Shown here piece after piece: positions 34,380-47,500 of a DNA stretch of 64,000 nt. Every line of letters starts with the position of its first letter. Within the stretch, counting starts at the first letter, position 1. The notes under the pieces were generated by a model. It had not been told where the DNA came from. It ran no database searches and saw nothing but the letters and a program-made list of their open reading frames with translations. A program made the position numbers and the translations under genes. Source of the DNA: Chimonanthus salicifolius (lineage: Eukaryota; Streptophyta; Magnoliopsida; Laurales; Calycanthaceae); NCBI GenBank assembly GCA_013350335.1, contig CM023532.1, positions 90,647,383 to 90,711,382 of the forward strand, given 5' to 3'.

Positions 34380-35106
34380 TTAATGGCCACATCACAATTG
34401 ATAGATGATGCTGGTAAGTGGTGGGAAGTAGTGGAGAAACAGTAGGCACTTGTGCCAGAAAGGGAAAGGACTGCTATGACCTAGGAGCAATTCTCAGCGA
34501 CGTTTCTAGATCACTAGTTCCCTGAGGAGGAGAAGGAACGTCAGACCCAAGCCTTTTTGTCATTGGTGCAAGGCTCCATGACAGTAGCTGAGTACCACCG
34601 GGAATTCCTCAGTCTATCAATTTATGCATTCTACATAGTGGATACGGAGTACCAAAGGGCTCGTAAGTTTGACCGTGGTCTACGTTCAAACATTAGGGCT
34701 AGAGTGACCGTGTTCAAGGCAGCCACGTTGGCGGAGGTGGTCAGTAGAGCCACCATTGTTGAGCAGGAATTGGCTGAGTTCGCACGAGTTGACAACCGTC
34801 GAGCACAGAGTGGGAGGGGTACGTATTAGCCCAACAATAAGTTCCGACCGAACTTCAGCAGACCCTCACCATCTGTTGGGTCCATTGGGTGCTTTCGTCC
34901 CAACCGGCCCTCTCAATCTGTAGCAATCACTCAACTTTCTAGAGGGATGAGCAACTGCTTCCACTGTGATCAGCCGAGTTACTTCAGGAAGGATTGTCTA
35001 AAGCTCAACAGGCTTTCTAATTCCAGGGGATCATTTCGTCCACTAGCCAGACCAGTTAACCCCCGGGGAGACAGAACGTATAATCAGGCGAGAAAAACGT
35101 CTAACC
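34380..35106 (+). pseudogene. gag of element B, C-terminal part
   Basis: Resumes gag after element C: ATSQLIDDAGKWWEVVEKQ, the shared UAG (34443-34445), then ALVPERE. Further stops lie at 34482 (TGG to TAG), near 34516 and at about 34829 (CAG to TAG). The knuckle is damaged (CFHCDQPSYFRKDC; His replaced by Tyr). Cut at 35106 by the next solo LTR and resumed at 38572. Confidence 0.85.
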
Positions 35107-38100
35107 TGTAACGCCCCGCCCTTTTCACTCTAATTTTCAGAGTTTATTTTTTTCTTTAAATAAAATAATCATGTGATCGGGGCGGAGTGTCACGACGCGA
35201 GTTAAGTTCGGATCTCTAAATCCGACCCTTAACTGGCCAAGCCCATGTGCGTATGAACTAAGTCCATAAAACTGATCCGCACATGGTACATATATAACTT
35301 GCGGAATTAACTTAGTCTAAATCTAACTGAGGTTATAATAGAACCTATGACTACTCCAATTTTCCATTCTTAGATAGCAAAGTACATAACTTATTCCCCA
35401 AAATTACTAATCAATCTTAACTAATCGTTTAATCAAAACATCCAACATAAAACAAACGATAGCATCTATCTTAACTACTTATTACAAGCCAACATAACTA
35501 ATTACCAAATTACATTGTCCAAATATATCAAATATCAAGTCCATAAAATAGTCCATTCATAATCCATTCCAATCATTCAAACCGCCCAAGTTTCCGAACT
35601 TGGTCCTCTTCTCGATCCACGTTCTTCCCTTTCCCTGCATCATCCACTAAGGATATAGATAGGGCGTTAGATCAACGCGCCCAGTAGTGTTTCCGAATAG
35701 GGCTACCACATGGTTAGTCAAAACATGCAAATAATATAATAATAATACATGTGAGACAAAATTCCATAAAAACATGCTATGTATGAAATGAACATGTAAT
35801 GAGTCCCACACATCACCATTCAACATAGACATCACTTGACGGGATTCTCGTTGTCAAGGTAACCCACAGTGGTCTTTCGGACGCCCCAACAGAGTGTGGC
35901 CTCCGGATTCCTCCTGATGGGATTCTCATCATCAGGGTACCCCACAGTGGTCTTTCGGACGCCCCGACGGAGTGTTGTCTCCGTTTACAACACCATCATC
36001 CCATGCCATGCATGAGATTTCTATGCAAACATGTCATTTAGAAACATAACTTTACAATTATATAAGTTATTGAAATCAACATAAAAAAAGCATATGAAAT
36101 AGTGGTTACAATAAAGGTAGGAAACCTACACTTGTTTACTTTGTTTGACCCTTCCTTTGAACCGTCTTCCGATCACGGCTTGTACACCGTTCTAGAAATC
36201 CCAAAACCTTATTTACATAACAGCAAGTTAAGCATTCATTCATGTGATTCTAACTTAGTCTAAGTCCCAAAAATCCACTTAAACTTCCATGTCCTATCTT
36301 AGCCATAGAACCCCATAGTTTTGGTCCTTTTAAACATGTTTTTGGTCTCATTTAGACATAGGATAACAGTATAATGTTATCATGTTTTTACCTTTCAAAA
36401 CCATCCAATAAGCCCATCACTTTGTATGATTTCCATTTTGTAAAACTCAATCCAAATATCCACATAACAGTCCATGGGGTTGGGCCATACATATGGCCGA
36501 ACCCTATGGTTCTTAGTGTAACTAATCCAACCATTGTCCATGGTTTTAATCCATAATTTAACCACAGTATTAATATGGTTCAGCCAAGCCATAGTTACCT
36601 AAAAACAGTAAGCTTATCTTCACTTTAAATCCTTTAAAATCTCACAAAACTATTTAATACTTCCATGAAATGTCATACCATTTCATGGGGTTCGGCCCAC
36701 CCAATTGGCTGAACCTCATGGCCTATGGTTTAGATCCATTTATCCATTTATAAACTTGGTTTATTCTTAAATCAAAGCACATTATGTTTACATAAAAATC
36801 CATCCTACACTTGACCCAAATAACCATAAAAAACAGTCCATGGGGTTAGCCATACACATGGCCGAACCCCAAGGTTTCCTTGATGTAAACCCTCCAATAT
36901 TTGTCCATATTTTTTGATCAGTACTTAGCTTAATAAACACATAATTCAGCCATGTAATAACTGGTCAAAATCAGTGACCTTATCTCCCTTTAAAATCCTT
37001 TAAAAGAACTTCAATACATAATATGAATTTCATCTCTCAAACACCATAAAAATCACCAAGTTTTCCCATGGGGTTCGGCCATCCAAAGGGCCGAACCCTA
37101 TGGTCCATATTTTATCACTTTTAAACATCATAATCCCATATTTAAACCATTGATGGATCTGGCCATACGATGGCAAGATCTCATTTTCTTAACCAATCTA
37201 TTAAACAAGGGTTCAAAATGCACTTACGAATACCGCGTCTCCTTCGGTTCTTTTGACTCCTTTCTTGACCCTTTATTTCCTCGACCTCTCCTTCTCTCTT
37301 ACTATTCTTTGGGCTGAGGCTGACCTTGCTGCAATCTCCTTGGCATACTTCAGCCAGATGACATGGATTTGAGGGAGAAAGAGAGAGAAAGGAAACTTTG
37401 ATCTTAAACCTTGGTGCCAACTCCTTTTGCTCAAAGTGTGCTTTTGTCTTGGTGAAAGAAATCAACCAAGGACTGATTGCAAATCAGTAACCAGTTGCTG
37501 TTCTTGCTTTTGGAATGTAGAAGACAGCAAAGAGAGAGAGAGATAGAGATAGAAAATTGAACCTCTTTTGGCTACTCAAATTCAGCCCAAACTTGCCTCA
37601 CATGTAACTCCCATATTAACCCCAAGTCCTTTATGCTTACTTGGGGGTTTCATCTATGGAATGAAACCTCCCCAAGCTCTCCAACGTCTCCCATGCTGGT
37701 ATTTGTGTAACCTCTCCTGTTCTTCCTCCTCTCATTATCATCTTACATGGGGGTTCATGGGGGTTTCATCTAGAAATGAAACCTTACCCCCCCCCCCCCC
37801 CCCCCCCCCCCCCCACCCCCCCCATTTGTAACTCTTATCATATTTGAATTTTAAAAGTCAAAACCTCATTTGTAACTCTATAATACAGCAGCTCCATTCA
37901 GCCCATTTGATCCTCATCAATGTCCCATTTGAGAGTTTCACTCTTGAAATGAAACTCCTCTCCTCCAAGTGTGAACACACTTTGTAACTCCCATTGGTTT
38001 TAATATCTATCTTGGAGTTTCAACTTTTAAATAAAACTCTCCATGTTCCAATGACTAGCCCCTTGGTTAACCTTGTATTTGTAATTCTCAAAACAGCCAC

Positions 38101-38566
38101 CCCACTTATCTCTTTAGTAGATGTTACATGCATGAAAAGCCTCATGCAACCAACATGTAAAACATTTGAAATTGAGTCACAACTCTCATGTAACTTAATA
38201 AATTCAACTCATAAGTTTTGTTCAACTAAACTCCACCATTCATTTCAACTCAAACCAAACTCAATTAATGAAAACTTAAATCAACTAAGTTTTGAGCTCA
38301 CTCCATGATTAATCATGTCCATCTCGACCCATTGGGTCCCATTTGACCATTTTGACCCATTTAACGAAATTTGACCCAATTATGATTCTTGACCCGTTCA
38401 AGTTCATCTTATCCATTTATTTGTTTTGTAATCAAAACTACTAACCATTGGGTCTTGATTGAACCATTGACCCATTTAAATTCAACTCAAATATATCACA
38501 ATGGCAATTCGGTAAATATGAATAAATTCATATAAAATGATAACTTTGAAATTCCAGGGTGTTACA
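35107..38566 (-). mobile_element. Minus-strand solo LTR of a diverged subfamily in element B (3460 bp)
   Basis: TGTAACGCCCCGCCC at 35107 to CCAGGGTGTTACA at 38566, with TAACC on both sides (35102-35106, 38567-38571). Minus-strand start is TGTAACACCCTGGAATTTC, unlike the other LTRs. It has two GATGAG hairpins (35834-35858, 35912-35936), a CGGAT/ATCCG terminal hairpin (about 35195-35230), few GGTTCGGCC hairpins (about 36475, 36688, 36838, 37073), and a donor-like GTAAGT near 37225. Its leader contains ATGs, unlike the others. Confidence 0.9.
37789..37823. repeat. Poly-C tract
   Basis: About 33 C residues broken by a single A (near 37815). Length is unreliable in any assembly. It lies in the 5' (promoter-distal) part of the solo LTR. 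Confidence 0.9.
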
Positions 38567-39330
38567 TAACCCTACTGGATCGGGATTATTGTTTACTTTA
38601 GCACCTCCAGCAGAGGAGGATCATTCAGTAATTCAAGGTATGGCGGTAGTTAGTAGTTCTTATGCCTATGCACTGTTTGATTCTGGAGCTTCACACTCCT
38701 TTATAGCTGCATCATTTATAACTGCTACTGTACCTTAGTTCAAAAATTAGCTACAACACTCACAATTGTATCCCCTGTCGGAGACTCAGCATTGGGACTT
38801 ATATGCACGGCAGTTAATACTGAACTCGCTGGACTCAGATTTGAGTTCAATTATCTGGTACTTGACATGACAGAGTATGATATAATCTTCGGCATGGACT
38901 GGTTGGCTAACTTCTAGGCCAACATTGATTGTTATCGCCGAAGAGTGACATTTTGGTCACCCGAGGGAAAACAATATGTGGTTTGTACAGACAAGCAGAG
39001 CAGACTACACGAAGGGTTGAACCATTTGGTATTAAATAATATCATCATAAACAAAGCACCAATTACTGAACTTCCGGCAATTGTAAAAGAATTTGCGGAT
39101 GTTTTTCCAAAAGAACTCCCTGGTTTACGGCCTATGAGGGAGATCAACTTTGAAATCAAGTTGTATCCTGGTACTTCACCAATGTCTTTACCACACTATC
39201 AATGGCACCAGTAGAGATGTCTGAGCTAAAGAAGCAGATCGATGAACTGCTCAGGGTGGGATGCATCCGAAACAACACATCATCTTGGGGAGCTCCAGTG
39301 CTATTTGTAAAGAAGAAGGATGGTTCACTC
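38567..39330 (+). pseudogene. Protease region of element B
   Basis: Continues B after the solo LTR: DHSVIQGMAVVSSSY, then YALFDSGASHSFIAASF (catalytic DSG kept), then a one-base loss near 38730 relative to C. A TAG at about 38916 (FQANID in C) and an open stretch 38945-39214 leading to the RT linker follow. A CGA-to-TGA stop near 39331 (SLRMCVDY in C) separates it from RT. Confidence 0.85.
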
Positions 39331-40389
39331 TGAATGTGTGTGGATTATCGGAAGCTGAATCAGCTAACGGTCCGGAACAAGTACCCTTTACCTAGAATCG
39401 ATGACTTATTCGATCAATTGAGGGGTTCCAGTCACTTTTCGAAGATTGATTTGATGTCCGGATACCATCAAATCCGGGTTAAAGAGGAAGATATAGAGAA
39501 GATAGCCGTCAGGACGCGGTATGGAGTATATGAGTTTGTAGTCATGCCGTTTGGACTCATGAATGCACCGGCTGTGTTCATGGATTTAATGAACAGGATC
39601 TTCCGTCCGTATCTAGACCAATTTGTTATTGTGTTCATTAACGATATCGTGATCTATTCTAAAAGTCAGGAGAAACATGCGGAGCACTTACGGATAGTCT
39701 TGAACACCTTGAGAAAGAACAAGCTATATGCCAAAGCCAGCAAATGTGAATTTTGGCTATTTGAGGTTCATTTCTTGGGGCACGTTATATCCGAAGGAGG
39801 TATAGCCGTGGATCCGGCTAAGGTGGCAGCAGTGAAAGATTGGAAAGCGCCAAAGAATGTAACCAAAATCCGAAGTTTCTTGGGATTGGCTGGTTACTAC
39901 AGAAGATTTATTAAGGATTTCTCCAAGATAGCATCTCCATTAACTCGACTCACTCAAGAAGGGGTCAAATATGGATGGTTAAAATTGTACGACCAAAGAT
40001 TTGAAAAGCTGAAGACAAGACTTACCATTGCCCCTGTTTTAGTTTTGCCGGTAAGTGGCAAGTGTTACGAGGTATACTATGATGCCTCAGGAGAAAGACT
40101 GGGGTGTACACTCAGTCAGAGTAATTGCGTGGTGGCTTATGGTTCAAGACAATTGAAAATACATGAACGCCTTTATCCTACGCATGATCTTGAACTAGCC
40201 GCAATGGTCTTTGCTCTCAAAAGTTGGGGACACTATCTCTATGGCGAGAAATTTGAAGTGTTTTCTGATCATAAGAGTTTGAAAAACTTGTTTGATCAGA
40301 AAGAACTCAACTTGAGGCAGCGCAGATGGATGGAGTATCTGGCGGGTTATGAATTCGCGCTTTGATATCATCTAGGCAAGGCAAACAAG
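39331..40389 (+). pseudogene. Reverse transcriptase and RNase H of element B (catalytic Asp lost)
   Basis: Reads [47 protein letters not shown], then [13 protein letters not shown]: the first Asp of the FIDD catalytic pair is Asn (GAC to AAC). RNase H has [24 protein letters not shown] and FSDHKSL. A CGA-to-TGA stop at about 40363 (TLRYHPG in C) ends the frame. Inactive by both lesions. Confidence 0.92.
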
Positions 40390-41958
40390 GTGGCGGATGC
40401 CCTCAGCCGCAAATCACATGCATCCGTGGCATGTTTGATCAGAACGGAATGGGAGACGTTGAATACCATTCAAGAGTTTAAACTCTATCTCAATAACCAT
40501 GGGACCATATACAATTTGGTTATACAATCCAACATGGTTACCAAGATTGAACAAAAGCAACGAGTAGATCCGGAAGTGGAGGAAATATGGGCCAAGATGT
40601 CTACTGGCATAGTTGTACCGGAATGGGAATTACGACAAGGACAAGGTCTTTTATTCCAGGGTAGAGTTTATGTGCCAAAAGGTTGTAGGAAAAAGCTATT
40701 GATTGAGGCACATCAAACCAAACTCTCCATTCATCCGGGCAACACCAAAATGTATCACGACCTGAAGAGACATTATTGGTGGCACGGACTCAAAAGAGAT
40801 GTGGCGGAATTTGTGGCACACTGTTTAACTTGTCAGCAAGTTAAGACGGGACATTAGAAGCCACCAGGGTTACTCAAACCCTTATTAGGACCATAATGGA
40901 AATGGAAGCACATTTCCATGGACTTTGTGACGGGGTTGGCGAGATCCTCAAAGGGCAATGATGCTATATGGGTCGTGGTAGACCGCCTGACTAAGTTTGC
41001 GCATTTTATTCCTATCAAGATGACGAATTCATCTGAGATGTTGGGTCGGCGGTATATCAAGGAAATCATTCGGCTACATGGCATTCCCCAAACTAAAGTA
41101 TCTGACAGAGATGGCCGATTTACAGGCAGAGTGTGGTAGAGCATGCAGTCAGCTATGGGGACAGATCTACTGACTAGCACCGCATTTCATCCATGGACTG
41201 ATGGACAGTCGGAGAGAACGATACAAACCTTGGAAGATATGCTGAGAGTATGCATGTTAGATTTCATGGGTGGATGGGAGGATCACTTGCCACTAGTAGA
41301 ATTTTTATACAACAACAGTTACCAGGCAAGCCTTTAGATGGCTCCATTCAAGGCTTTATATGGTAGACCGTGTAGGTCACCAGTGTGCTGGACAGAGGCT
41401 GGCGAGCCTGCACTAATAGGACCCGAGTTGGTTGCAGAGACCACAGTACAAATACAGTTGTTACGGCAACATCTATTAACTGCACAGAGTCGTCAGAAGA
41501 GCTATGTTGACAAGAGAAGAAGGTTTCTTGAATTTAAAGTGGGAGACATGGTGTTCTTAAAGGTCTCGCCTCGGAAGGGACACATGAGGTTTGGAAAGAA
41601 GGGGAAACCGTCACCAAGATTTGTGGGACCGTTTCCCATCATAAGAAGGATGGGGGATGTGGCATACCAATTGGCACTTCCTTCACAATTGGCATCCCTA
41701 CATGATGTGTTTCATGTATCAATGCTGAGGAAGTATAATCCCGACCCTTCCCATGTGTTGAATGTGCAAGATATAGAAGTGCAAAGCGATGTGACATACG
41801 TCGAGAAGCCTGTCAGAATAGTGGAGACTGAGAAAAGGGTGCTACGAAAGAAAGCGATTCAGCTCATCAAAGTGGTATGGGGTCGACATGGTATTGAAGA
41901 GGTCACTCGGGAACTCGAATCGGAGATGAGAACAGCTCACCCCGAGTTGTTTATGTAA
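40390..41958 (+). pseudogene. Integrase and chromodomain-like tail of element B
   Basis: ADALSR, then the zinc domain (EAHQTKLSIHPG...HCLTCQ), TAG at 40855-40857 (shared with C), TAA near 40893, and a core with MDFVTGLARS and VSDRDG. TAG at about 41137 (C reads CAG there), TDGQSERTIQTLED, TAG at 41335-41337 (shared with C). Then 206 open codons with MAPFKALYGRPC, VGPFPIIRRMGDVAYQ, and the tail VVWGRHGIEEVTRELESEM ending PELFM at 41958. Confidence 0.9.
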
Positions 41959-42004
41959 TTTATTTTGGAACCCTACTTCACTTGATTTTCGGGACGAAAA
42001 TTTT

Positions 42005-42014
42005 AAAAAGATGG
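42005..42014 (+). promoter_or_regulatory. Polypurine tract of element B (decayed)
   Basis: AAAAAGATGG, against AAAAAGAGGG in E, followed by TTATAT and the 3' LTR at 42021. Confidence 0.6.
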
Positions 42015-42020
42015 TTATAT

Positions 42021-44529
42021 TGTAACACCCCGATTTTTCAAAGATATAAATATTTACAAAAATGCCATTGGAATGGTAAATTAAAAAGATATGATCATAG
42101 ATGAGAAAATGGTGGGACCCATTGCTCAAATTAAGACACAATGTGCATATTATAAGGATCAAATTAAATTAAATGGGTATTGTACATCTAATTGGGTCAA
42201 GATGGTTTTTTGGGTCAAAGGACACAATTGGGACCCAATGGGTCATGATGGACTCATTTGACCATTAGGTGAGCCCAATCTTAATTGGGTTAGGTTGAAT
42301 TGATTTGGAATTAAATGAAGGATAAATGGGTAGGCTTGATGCATGTGTGTAAACCACATTCAAATGGGTAAACCACCCATAAATGGGTCATGACGCCAAA
42401 TGGGATCAATGAGCTAAATTGAGACCCAATGGGTCGAGGTGACCATGGTTGACCGTATGGACCACCAAGTGAACTCAAAGGGTTGAGTTAAATCATGTTG
42501 AGTTGGGGCTGAAGTGAGTTGGATTTGAATTAAATAATGGAGTTGACTCAAGTGCATTAAATGAATGGCATTAAATGTGGTGAGTTGAGCTAATGAGTTG
42601 GGTGAGTTGAAATGTAAACCAAAGGGACCTTGAATTCAAGTGAGTCAAATGGGGAGGTGAGAAGTTTCCTTGATCTCAAACACCACCCAAAACAAGTCCC
42701 ACACGTTGGTGGCTTGGGAGTTATGATCCATGCATAGACTTTAATGTAATGGGATAAGAATCACATGGGGAATTTGGAGGGTTTCCATCTCATGATGGAA
42801 ACCCAAAGCCCAACGTTGAGTGCCAAGGGATGCATTGGTTAGTATCAAAAGACTCCTTGGTTAGATTAAGAATTTATGAGGGTTAATAAGAAGTTATGGT
42901 GGCTGATTAACAAAAGGGATACACACCATCACTTGGCCGAACTCCATCCCAAAGAAAGCATAGAATTTCATCTCTCTCTCCCTCTCTCAAAACCTATCTC
43001 TTTGGCCGAATCAGGCCTTGGTGTTTTCACCATTGATCAAGCACATAATCGGCTAAAGGACTAAGGGAACAAGAAGGCAGGAAGCAAGGATCAAAGGCAA
43101 GTAGAGTGGCTTTGAGGATTGGTAAGTACTCCATAGAATTTTGTTTAATAAGTTGGTTAAAGGGAACATGATTTGGCCATGGTATGACCGAATCTATCAA
43201 AGGTTAAAACATGGATTTTGGTGTTTAAAAAGGGTTCAAATCATGGATCATAGGTTTCGGCCACTTTGGATGGCCGAACCCCATGAATGTAATTTGATAA
43301 ATTGTATGGTTTTTGAGAGATAAAAACCATACCATGTATGAAGATTTTAAAGGGTTGTAAAATGGAGTTAAGTTATTATTTTGGGTCGGCTATGGGATGG
43401 TTGAACCCTACTGTTTTTATGGCTAAGATACAGTGGATAAACTAAGTAAAATTATTGAGAGATTTGCATCAAGAGAACCATAGGGTTCGGCCATGTGTAT
43501 AGCTAAACCCCATGGACCATTTTATGGGATGTTTAGAGTTAAGAACATGCTTGGAAATTATAAACGGTTTTAGACCTTGCTGTGGATCAAGATGGTTGTA
43601 AAAGATCCAAGAAAAATGGAGGAAATAACATCATGGTTTCGGCCATGGTGTATGACAGAATCCCATGACCTATGTTGTGTGTCATTTCATAGGTTAAGTA
43701 TGAATCTAGGCATGTTTAAATGAATGGGTTTTTAAGTTAAGGAAATGGCTGATTTATAATGTGTTTCCGTGTCATGATTGATGAGGCATGGATGGATCCT
43801 TGTTTATGGATCAGTTAGGGTTATGAACATAAATATATGAAAGGTGATTAACCATGGAAAGAATGGGTGGCAAGGAAGTAAATATGGCCAAAAATGAAGA
43901 ATCCCATGGGGGATGATTGTGGCATTTAGATTTAATTAAAAGACCAAATTTGAGATGGTGAGGTTCGGCCATGTTGTATGGCCGAACCCCACTAAGGTGG
44001 ATTGTTATATGGACTTTGATTATTAAACAAAGATTAAGCCTTGATTAGACCAATGGCAAAACCGTAAATACAAGTCAAATTGTAAATACGAAGGGATTGA
44101 TCAAAGGACTTGAAAAGAGGGATCCAAAACCAAAGTGATAAGGTTCGGCCATGTTGTATGGCCGAACCCTACCAAGATATGTATGTAGTGTGAAGTGTTT
44201 AAGTGTTGATCAAATGAAAATGAAGATTAAATCCAAAGGAGGTGAGGTTCGGCCATGGGTATGGCCGAACCCCACAAAGTGGTTTTTGGGACTTACGTGT
44301 AATTAGAAATCAAAAAAAAAAAATAATACGTTATTAACTTGCTGTTGTATAAACAAGGTAACGGGACTTGAACGACGCGCGAGTCGTGAACGGGTGACGT
44401 TTAAGAAAGAACGAACATTTAAGAGAACTTTCTGTAGGTTTCCTACCTACTTGTAACCACTTTTATATTTGGTTTTATCATGGTTTTTATGAGACATTTG
44501 TTATACTATTATTTATCATATTGGATTTA
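42021..44529 (+). repeat. 3' LTR of element B, interrupted by LTR G
   Basis: Same start as the 5' LTR (TGTAACACCCCGATTTTTCA) and same order: leader with GTAAGT at 43122, hairpins at about 43258, 43383, 43483, 43635, 43962, 44142 and 44246, and TAGGTTTCCTACC near 44436. Homology to the 5' LTR (8221-8230) stops at 44528/44529, where TGAGTCTCAAG of the copia-like LTR begins. The remaining ~970 bp are not in this window. Confidence 0.88.
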
Positions 44530-47500
44530 TGAGTCTCAAGTGTAGGCACAAGAGAGTGATCGTTCCTTACAGTGTGTGACTCTTCTCAATTCAAGGAAGA
44601 TTGCGAGGGCAACTCATGATCGGGATTAGAAAGATCAGCCTGTTGTTCCTGAGTGATTGAGTCGACACACCTCCTCCTTCTTGAGTAGGTCAAAAGTTCT
44701 TTCTGAGGGATTTCCTGTTTCTTGTCAAAAATATTCTGATCGCCCTTTAGTTGCTCAAGAACCACAAACTGATCAGAATTAGCCGATCATCAACACCACT
44801 GCCAGTACCATGATTATTCAAATTGTCCAGTACCGACAAGTAGGTGGCACCGAGGGGTAGGTGTTCATATTTATTACCGTTCAACCACCCAACCGTTATA
44901 CATTAAGTGCACTCCCAACGGCATTATTACTTCCTGATCGACAGGTCGGTGTCACCGATGGGTACACAGTCATGGCACCGAGAGGTCGCTCCATACGAGA
45001 GGCTCGGTTTGGGGTAACACAATACTGACAGAGTTTCAGGTCCAGAAACTAGTCTTACCCAGACCGACCTTTAATGAGGGATCGATCCTGGTACTTTCGA
45101 TCGGTCTTGAAATACCGAGATATCAGTTTCCTCGAAAGTCCATTTGAGTTCTAATTTCTATAACTTATAAGTTATCATCGACGAGTCATTGACCACGAGG
45201 GGTCATTTCAACTTTTCACTAAGGGGTCGATGTATAGAGACTCTCAATTAGAGGCATACCCAGAATGACAGTTCTACATTCTAGAACCTTTGTCAATCTG
45301 GTCTGTAACACCCCAATTTCTCAATGAAGTGGATAATTACAAAAATGCCCCTGGTGTGTTAAAGTAATTATTTTGTGATGTCAAATAAGGAAATGGTGGG
45401 GCCCATTGCTCAAATTAAGATCATATGAGCACATTATAAATGTCAAGTTTGATTGGATGGATAATGTACATCAATTGGGTCGAAAATGGCTAAATGGGTC
45501 AAAGGGCCCAATTGGACCCAATGGGTCATAATGGATGATTTGATCATTGTGTAAGCTCAAATTAAATGGGGTTAAGCTGAACTGATTGGAAATCAAGTAT
45601 AACAAAAATGGGTAGGCTTGATGCACAAGTGAAAATCAATTAGAAATGGCAAAATCAGCCCATTAATTGGTCATGTTGTCAAAACGGGTCAAGGGGCTGA
45701 TTGGGGACCCAATGGGTCGGATTGACCAAGTTGACCACGGATGACCGTGTGGGCCCTCAGATGAGCTCAAGTGTGAGCTAGTTCAGCTTGAGTTGGATTG
45801 ATTTGGAGTGAGATTGATTTAAGAAAAGAGTTGACTCAAACTTGGTGCATTAAATGTGATGAGTTGGATGAGTGGAGTTGGAATAAAAATACCATAAATC
45901 AAGTGAGTCAAGAGGATACGGAAGGGTGTTTTAATCTCACACAACACTTGGGAAAACAAATCTCAGCCGTTGGAATGAAGAGGTGCCTTGGCAAAGCCAA
46001 GGGACACCAAGGTTGGGCGGCATCATCTCATTTAATGAGATGCATTGGCTGATTTGAATAGATGCACCATTTGGATGAAGGGGTGTCTTGGATGGCACCC
46101 AATATCCCTTCATTTTTGCTAAGTAATGATGAGGGAAATGAATGTAAGTTGGGGCTGAAATTACAAATGGGAAAGATTACCATTCTTGGCCGATTTTCAC
46201 ATTGAAAATCCAAGAATTCCCATCTCTCTCTCCCTCTTTCCAAATTCGTTTCCTTGACTGAAACAGCAGAGGTGTTTGCACAACTGGTCAACCATAAAAC
46301 AACAAAGGAAAGAAGGCAAAGAAGGATTGGAAGTAAAGATTAAAAGCAAGGAAGTTTGGTAAGTTTTTTACATAAGAGTTTGGTTTAATAAAGAGCTTGA
46401 AGTTATAAATTTGGATGACATAATTTGGTCATGTATGGCCGAATTTGTCATAGGTCTAAACCTTGGATTAGATGGCTTAAAAGGATAAGAAAATATGCCA
46501 TTGGGTTCGGCCATCTTGGTTGGCCGAACCCCATGAAAAATGTGGATTTGATTTGATGATCTTAAAGGTCAAAAACCATGTCAAACCATGGTGTGTTATA
46601 CACATTAATTGGGTCATTTTGTGGCCGAATTAAGTAAGGTTTTAAAGTGTGTCTATAAGGTCTAAAGGACGGAAATTTAGAGCATGGAGTTCGGCCACCT
46701 TGGATGGCCGAACCCCATGGAAATAATTGGTTGATTTGGATGGTTTTTGGAATTTAAAACCATACAAGTATGGGACTGTTTTTAGATGTTTTATTAGATT
46801 TAAAGTGAATGTTTTAAAAAGGTTAAAACATAGATATGGAAGTTTGATTTAGACCTAGATGAATGATTAAGAAGTTCAAAACCAAAGGTCATAGAGTTTG
46901 GCCACCATGGAGGGCCGAACCCCGTGTAAATGATTGGTTGGTTTTGATGTCTTTGAAACATAGAAACCATGAAGTTTTGTGGACTATTTTGATGGTTCTT
47001 TAAGACTTAAAATGCATGTCTTAAAGAGGGTTAAAACATGGACTAGAATGTCATCAAGGACTGAAGGTATCATGTGTCTAAATCATGGATTTAAATTGAT
47101 GAAATGGACCATTGGGATCGGCCATCTTGGATGGCCGAATCCCATGAAGTGTTATGGTCATTTGGACAAAGTGATGAACTTATTTGGATGGTTTTGAGAG
47201 GTAAAAATGCAATAATGTTTTACTGATTATTACTTGTCTAAATGAGACCTAAAACATGTTCATAAGGACCAAGACATGGACATAGGGTTCGGCCACCTTG
47301 GATGGCCGAACCCCATGAAAATATTTGATGATTTTGTGTGATAAAAACCATATAAGAGTATGGTGTTTTATGGGAATTAAATGAGGATATGTTTACTGTT
47401 TTTGGTTGGCCGATATAGGGCTGAACCCTGTCAATGTTAGGGTTAAGTTACTGATTCAAATCATGGATAGATGATGGACGAATTAAATCAAGAGAACCCC

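Larger units (their letters stand above)
5631..44529 (+). mobile_element. Element B: Tekay/Del-like Ty3/gypsy retrotransposon carrying nested insertions
   Basis: A once complete LTR retrotransposon. The 5' LTR starts at 5631 (TGTAACACCC) and ends at 15933; the primer site is at 15936. ORF1, gag, pro, RT, RNase H and integrase follow in pieces. The PPT is near 42005 and the 3' LTR starts at 42021 with the same first bases as the 5' LTR. The 3' LTR stops at 44529 exactly where copia-like LTR G begins. Removing the solo LTR at 8442-15254, element C, and the solo LTR at 35107-38566 restores continuity at each 5-bp duplication. The pol type is that of Tekay/Del chromoviruses by its conserved RT and integrase motifs. 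Many stops and frameshifts make it inactive. Left target site is GTTCA (5626-5630). Confidence 0.9.
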
